From assembly GCA_024693365.1 (NCBI GenBank), contig JAILLF010000017.1, positions 1 to 64,000 of the forward strand: a DNA stretch of 64,000 nucleotides, read 5' to 3'. The notes below the pieces were generated by a model that saw nothing but the letters and a program-made list of their open reading frames with translations, made no database searches and was not told the DNA's origin. The stretch comes from Acetatifactor sp. (GTDB lineage: Bacteria; Bacillota; Clostridia; Lachnospirales; Lachnospiraceae). This document shows, one piece after another, positions 60,501 to 64,000 of the stretch (position 1 is the first letter of the stretch; every line of letters starts with the position of its first letter). Made by a program: the position numbers and the translations under genes.

Positions 60501-61634
60501 ATGAAAGTCAAAAAGATACTGTTTTCAGTCCTCACAAGCGTCTTTCTTCTGACGCTTACGGGCTGCGAATGGGGCGGGGCCATAGAGGATCCAACGCAGA
60601 TATCGGGGGAGCGCATTCCCACGAATGATCCCTGGCATCCCGAAGGTCCCGATCCCTTCACCGTTGATCCTTTGCTCCCTCCGCGAGACGGCATGGTACG
60701 AAGCAAATTGACAAATGAATGGATTGAGGAAGAAGTGGCCGAGACCCGGCCCATCGCCGTGATCCTTCCCAACGAATCCCGGGCGCAGCCCCATTACAAT
60801 CTTTCCAAAGCCTCCGTCGTTTACGAAGCCAAGGTAGAAGGCCGCATGACCCGTCTGATGGCGATCTATGAAGATTGGCAAGACCTGGAAAAGATTGGAA
60901 ACGTGCGAAGCATACGTAGCTATTTCGCCTACTGGGCCTTTGAATGGGATCCCATCATTGTCCACTACGGCGGACCTTATTTTGTTTATGACCTGCTGGA
61001 TGCGGAGACCACGGAAAACGTGGACGGCATGCAGGACACGTTGGCCTTTTACCGCACGACGGATCGAGAATCCCCGCATAACGCTTATACTTCCGGCTCA
61101 GGGATCGTTTCCTCCGTCACAAAGCACGGCTATAGCCTTAATTATCGCGGCATGATCAAAGATCATCACTTCGTCTTTGCCGCTGCCGATCACCCCAACG
61201 ACTTAAGTCAGTACGGTGAGAATGCAAAGAGTGCAACCTACGTCGACATGACGGGAGCCTATCCCCTGACCAGATGTTATTTCAATTATAACGAGACTGA
61301 CGGGCTTTACTATCGCTCCCAGTACTTGTCCGGAAGCACTGACGGACCGCACGTGGACGGCGCCACCGGCGAACAGTTATCCTTCAGTAATCTTCTTGTG
61401 CAACGCGTAAAGCAGGAAGAAATCGGCAATGGATATCTCGCCATGCAGTGCCACGATACGACAAAGGACGGATGGTTTTTCACAAAGGGCAAGGGCATTC
61501 ACGTCACCTGGCAAAAAACCGGAGACTACGAACCCACCCAGTACTTTGACGATGCCGGAAATGAAATTGAGCTGAATACCGGAAAAACCATGATCTTAAT
61601 CATCCGCGACTCGGATGACTTTACGTTCCGATAA
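60501..61634 (+). CDS. DUF3048 domain lipoprotein (YerB-like)
   Basis: The protein has 377 residues. A signal peptide ends with the lipobox LTGC at 19-22. The N-terminal DUF3048 half starts at RPIAVILPNESRAQPHYNLSKA (here described as residues about 83-105), with YEAKVEGRMTRLMAIY and GNVRSIRSYFAYWAFEWD, and the C-terminal half contains DGWFFTKGKGIHVTW and the ending MILIIRDSDDFTFR. It should be an extracytoplasmic lipoprotein of unknown function. GAGGAT lies 6 nt before the ATG. It follows the PAP2-like gene by 37 bp, probably as one transcript ended by a strong terminator. Confidence 0.93.
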   Translation: MKVKKILFSVLTSVFLLTLTGCEWGGAIEDPTQISGERIPTNDPWHPEGPDPFTVDPLLPPRDGMVRSKLTNEWIEEEVAETRPIAVILPNESRAQPHYNLSKASVVYEAKVEGRMTRLMAIYEDWQDLEKIGNVRSIRSYFAYWAFEWDPIIVHYGGPYFVYDLLDAETTENVDGMQDTLAFYRTTDRESPHNAYTSGSGIVSSVTKHGYSLNYRGMIKDHHFVFAAADHPNDLSQYGENAKSATYVDMTGAYPLTRCYFNYNETDGLYYRSQYLSGSTDGPHVDGATGEQLSFSNLLVQRVKQEEIGNGYLAMQCHDTTKDGWFFTKGKGIHVTWQKTGDYEPTQYFDDAGNEIELNTGKTMILIIRDSDDFTFR

Positions 61635-61669
61635 AAAAGGATCTCATGCCAAATGCACGAGATCCTTTT
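61635..61669. terminator. Bidirectional terminator between the DUF3048 and ptsH genes
   Basis: AAAAGGATCTC pairs with GAGATCCTTTT around a short loop, directly after the DUF3048 stop codon. The A-run and T-run on either side let it serve the convergent ptsH gene, whose stop is at 61694. Confidence 0.85.
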
Positions 61670-61693
61670 ATTATGCTTTATTCTGATTTCCTG

Positions 61694-61957
61694 CTATTCG
61701 CCCAGTCCGCTTTCAACGACGGCAACCAATGCCTTTAATGCCGCATCCTCATCTTCTCCCTCGCAGGTGAACGTAATCTCATCGCCGCATTTAATGCATG
61801 CGCCCAAAACGCTAAGTACGCTCTTGGCATTCGCCGTGCTTTCGCGGAAAGAAAAAGTGATCAGCGACTTAAATTGCATGGCTTCTTTGCAAAGAATGCC
61901 AGCCGGTCTCAAGTGCAGTCCGGTAGGATTCTTTATCACAACCTTCTGACTTACCAT
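61694..61957 (-). CDS. ptsH: HPr-family phosphocarrier protein
   Basis: The protein has 87 residues from ATG 61957, with GGAGG 9 nt upstream; a longer reading from 61990 is unsupported. NPTGLHLRPAG carries the active-site histidine phosphorylated by enzyme I, and AKSVLSVLG holds the regulatory serine used by HPr kinase in Firmicutes. The length is that of canonical HPr. ptsI is not adjacent, so this may be the main HPr or a paralogue (Crh-like proteins lack the His, which is present here). It has its own promoter. Confidence 0.93.
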   Translation of the reverse strand: MVSQKVVIKNPTGLHLRPAGILCKEAMQFKSLITFSFRESTANAKSVLSVLGACIKCGDEITFTCEGEDEDAALKALVAVVESGLGE

Positions 61958-62007
61958 AGTCCGTAACCTCCAAACATAAGACAACCCCAACGTGAGTTTC
62001 CAGTATT

Positions 62008-62036
62008 AGTATAACACCATTTGTCTTCCCCAACAA
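62008..62036 (-). promoter_or_regulatory. ptsH promoter
   Basis: On the minus strand TTGTTG (62036-62031) and TATACT (62013-62008) are separated by exactly 17 bp, about 50 bp before the ptsH start codon. Confidence 0.55.
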
Positions 62037-62048
62037 GTATTTTATTTT

Positions 62049-63350
62049 TTACTCCTGATTCGTGATCTCCACCCGGACGGTTCCGCTCTCCAAAACCTTC
62101 ACGTCACTGCCGATCGTAAAGCTTACCGGCACGTCATAATAGCCTGACGGCAATTCTTCCGATCCGCGGCTCCTTATCCACGCTTCCACGTCTGCCGTGC
62201 CCGTGATGGCTCCCGGTTTTAAGGCGTTTACGTTCTCCAAGAGTCCGAAAACCTTGAGGGTAACCGGCATTCTTTCCGTCTCATCTTCCGGCAGGCTCAC
62301 CTTGTAATTTGCCGGTATGTTCTGTAGGGCAATATTCTGTGCCGGAATCTCCATCGTTCTTTCCTTGGTAGCCTTAACCGCCACCGTTACGTTAATCTGA
62401 TTAACCTCTGGATCTGCCAGCTTCACGTTGTCTGGCAGAAAATCTTTTAGGTTCAGGCTGATTTCAACGGTATCCTTCGCTCCGGTAACGTCTACCTTGT
62501 CGCTCGGAATGGTAATGGACTTAACCTTTGCCAGATTTGTCACCGTTCCCGCCACCACCACGGAGTCGACGTCCTTCATTGCGGTGCCTACCACCTTAAA
62601 GCCTTCCGCGGGCTCTCCGGAATAGGAAACGTAGATCGGCACTTCCTTCGTCGACAAAATCTCCGCCGTGAGCAGCACGTGATCCGTGCTCAGCTCCACG
62701 TTATCCAAATAGAGCTGCTTGCCTTCCTTGTCCTTCAGACGAACGTCCACGTTCGCCCTGGTCGTCGTCGCCTGGCCTTCCACGTTCAACTCCGCGTCAG
62801 CGCTGCTGATCAAATTTACGGCAGATTTCGGACCAACCACGTGAATGGAGGTCTGATCAGACGAAATGTTACCGATCACGCACCCCTGCGCAACGGTGCC
62901 CACCGTGCCATAGTTTACCCTGATCCACTTGTCCGCCTTGTCTTCCACGTCGAGCTTTACGACGTCGTGATCACCCTCAAAGGAAATGTATTCCGAGTTA
63001 GCGTTTAATGCATAATAGGTAATGGCGATCGTGTTGATGTCCGTTAGCTTGCTGACGTCAGCCTCCGCAACGATGTCACCCGCGCGAAGCGACTGGAAAA
63101 CGCTCGTGGGAGCCGTCACGCTGACGCGCACGCTGTCCGTGCCGTCGATGACCGCATAATACTTATTCTGCTCTGACAAGAGTTCCGCGTTGATAAGTCT
63201 CACGGGAATGTTGTTAAACGATCTTGTGTCCTTTGGATCCCCGACCTGTGCTACAATAAACCAGATGATAAATGCCAGTAAAATGGATGCGAGCTTCAGG
63301 CCCCAGTTATGCAGGATCTTTTTCTTCAACCACGCAAAAAATGCCTTCAT
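62049..63350 (-). CDS. cdaR: YbbR-domain protein CdaR, regulator of diadenylate cyclase
   Basis: The protein has 433 residues. One N-terminal membrane segment (about 16-36, WGLKLASILLAFIIWFIVAQ) is followed by about four repeated YbbR beta domains (for example SVFQSLRAGDIVAEADVSKL and VDSVVVAGTVTNLAKVKSI). CdaR is the membrane partner that modulates CdaA. The ATG overlaps the cdaA stop by 4 bp, the conserved cdaA-cdaR order. The usual third gene, glmM, is not next; ptsH is instead. Confidence 0.93.
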   Translation of the reverse strand: MKAFFAWLKKKILHNWGLKLASILLAFIIWFIVAQVGDPKDTRSFNNIPVRLINAELLSEQNKYYAVIDGTDSVRVSVTAPTSVFQSLRAGDIVAEADVSKLTDINTIAITYYALNANSEYISFEGDHDVVKLDVEDKADKWIRVNYGTVGTVAQGCVIGNISSDQTSIHVVGPKSAVNLISSADAELNVEGQATTTRANVDVRLKDKEGKQLYLDNVELSTDHVLLTAEILSTKEVPIYVSYSGEPAEGFKVVGTAMKDVDSVVVAGTVTNLAKVKSITIPSDKVDVTGAKDTVEISLNLKDFLPDNVKLADPEVNQINVTVAVKATKERTMEIPAQNIALQNIPANYKVSLPEDETERMPVTLKVFGLLENVNALKPGAITGTADVEAWIRSRGSEELPSGYYDVPVSFTIGSDVKVLESGTVRVEITNQE

Positions 63351-64000
63351 CCCTTCGCCTTACTCCTTCCCATCCACAAAAGCTTTCCTTTCTGCTTTTC
63401 CTTCTGCTGCTCCTCAGGCTCCTTCTTGACGATCTGATGGATCATCGTCTTTAATCTCTCCTGATCCAGATCCGTGGTCAGAGCGCCTTCGAAGGCCAGG
63501 CTGATCTTTCCGGTCTGCTCGGAAACGATCACCGTAACGGAGTCCGTAACCTCAGAAATTCCTACGGCCGCCCTGTGTCTGGTTCCCAGATTTTTGCTGA
63601 GCGTAAGATTATCCGTCAACGGGAGATAGCAGGTCGCGGATGACACCCTGTTTCCCGTGATGATCACGGCACCGTCATGCAACGGCGTGTTTTTCTCAAA
63701 AATGTTGATGAGAAGCTGGCTGGTGATCATTGCGTCAATGTCAATTCCCGTTCTGGAATACTCTCGCAGGGATTCCTCCCTCTCGATCACGATCAGGGCA
63801 CCCGTTCTCACTCTTCCCATTTCCACGCAAGCCTTAGCGATCTCATTAATGCTCTTATCGGAAATAACGCCGTCTCCGGCCTTTCTCTTACTGTCAAACG
63901 GAAGACGCCCCGTAAAATCAGAAAGCAAATTCTTATTTCCCAATTCCTCCAATGCTTTACGAAGCTCCGGCTGAAGCACGATGATCAGAGCTGTCACGGC
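63347..64000 (-). CDS. cdaA: Diadenylate cyclase CdaA, 5' end beyond the window
   Basis: At least 217 residues are present and the frame runs off the right edge. The visible part starts at LIIVLQPELRKALEELG, which in CdaA follows three N-terminal membrane helices, so about 70-80 residues are missing. The DAC domain has the catalytic DGA in TPLHDGAVIITGN and the RHR motif in LGTRHRAAVGISE, so it should make c-di-AMP from ATP. A GTG near 63997 is an internal valine rather than the start. It is followed by cdaR with a 4-bp overlap. Confidence 0.93.
   Translation of the reverse strand, partial: AVTALIIVLQPELRKALEELGNKNLLSDFTGRLPFDSKRKAGDGVISDKSINEIAKACVEMGRVRTGALIVIEREESLREYSRTGIDIDAMITSQLLINIFEKNTPLHDGAVIITGNRVSSATCYLPLTDNLTLSKNLGTRHRAAVGISEVTDSVTVIVSEQTGKISLAFEGALTTDLDQERLKTMIHQIVKKEPEEQQKEKQKGKLLWMGRSKAKG

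Noticed and set aside
63347..63997. cdaA as a complete gene starting at 63997
   Set aside because: The codon is a GTG inside the conserved domain, and the three membrane helices that precede it in CdaA would lie outside the window.
1..64000. tRNA, rRNA, insertion sequences, prophage or known riboswitches
   Set aside because: I looked for cloverleaf-like ends, transposase motifs and conserved riboswitch cores in the gaps and found none I could support.

Overview
The window looks like a chromosomal stretch from a Gram-positive, spore-former-lineage Clostridia, most like Lachnospiraceae (my inference). The basis is a Spo0A-type DNA-binding domain, DUF1700/DUF4097 and DUF3048 genes, CdaA-CdaR, HPr, GH25 and GH73 wall hydrolases, the absence of any lipid A or outer-membrane gene, a GC content near 50%, and many TTG/GTG starts behind strong Shine-Dalgarno sequences. 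About 46 protein genes are present, nearly all on the minus strand. No rRNA or tRNA gene, insertion sequence or CRISPR array was seen.

Layout. 1-6.3 kb: two arrays of 53-bp tandem repeats, each unit carrying an inverted repeat, flank two phosphohexomutase genes and a small PD-(D/E)XK nuclease-like gene. 6.3-9.4 kb: a 7TM/PAS-like/HD-GYP signalling protein follows a DUF4097-DUF1700 membrane-stress-type pair. 9.4-20.6 kb: an ABC-dependent glycan locus with two large GT2 proteins, an RsmH paralogue, a methyltransferase/kinase-like fusion, Wzt with a carbohydrate-binding C terminus, Wzm, RfbC and RfbA. 20.9-25.1 kb: a 1393-residue membrane-anchored GH25 muramidase with a long Tyr/Glu/Gly-rich cytoplasmic tail. 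25.3-38.1 kb: a glycan-decoration region with three SGNH-fold proteins (one lacking the catalytic Ser), a DUF45 metallopeptidase, GT-C-like membrane proteins, WecE, a GtrB/GtrII pair and a PglK-like ABC flippase. 38.1-41.9 kb: GtrB-like protein, PseH-like acetyltransferase, PseC and PseB under their own promoter. 41.9-58.1 kb: a run of 13 tightly packed genes with an initiating phosphoglycosyltransferase, Wzz-like protein, EpsG-type polymerase, several GT2/GT4 enzymes, a GH73 protein and a repeat-tailed lipoprotein. 58.3-64 kb: a stand-alone Spo0A C-terminal domain, a third GtrB-like enzyme, a divergent-PAP2 protein, a DUF3048 lipoprotein, HPr, CdaR and the 3' part of cdaA.

How it fits together (inference). 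The mutases and nucleotide-sugar enzymes supply Glc-1-P, dTDP-sugars (rhamnose precursor, 4-amino-4,6-dideoxy sugar) and a UDP-trideoxy-amino sugar. Two export logics sit side by side: a Wzm/Wzt route whose chains may be capped by the methyltransferase/kinase-like protein, and an EpsG/Wzz/WbaP-type route lacking an obvious Wzx, for which the PglK-like ABC protein may be the flippase. GtrB/GtrII-type proteins and SGNH proteins would decorate the glycans outside the membrane.

The items most worth following up are the paired 53-bp hairpin arrays beside the nuclease-like gene, the WbdD-like capping protein next to Wzt in a Gram-positive context, the Ser-less SGNH paralogue, the Tyr-rich tail of the GH25 protein, the Wzz protein with an apparent P-loop-less kinase-like domain, and the Spo0A-C orphan with 0A-box-like sites in its own promoter.
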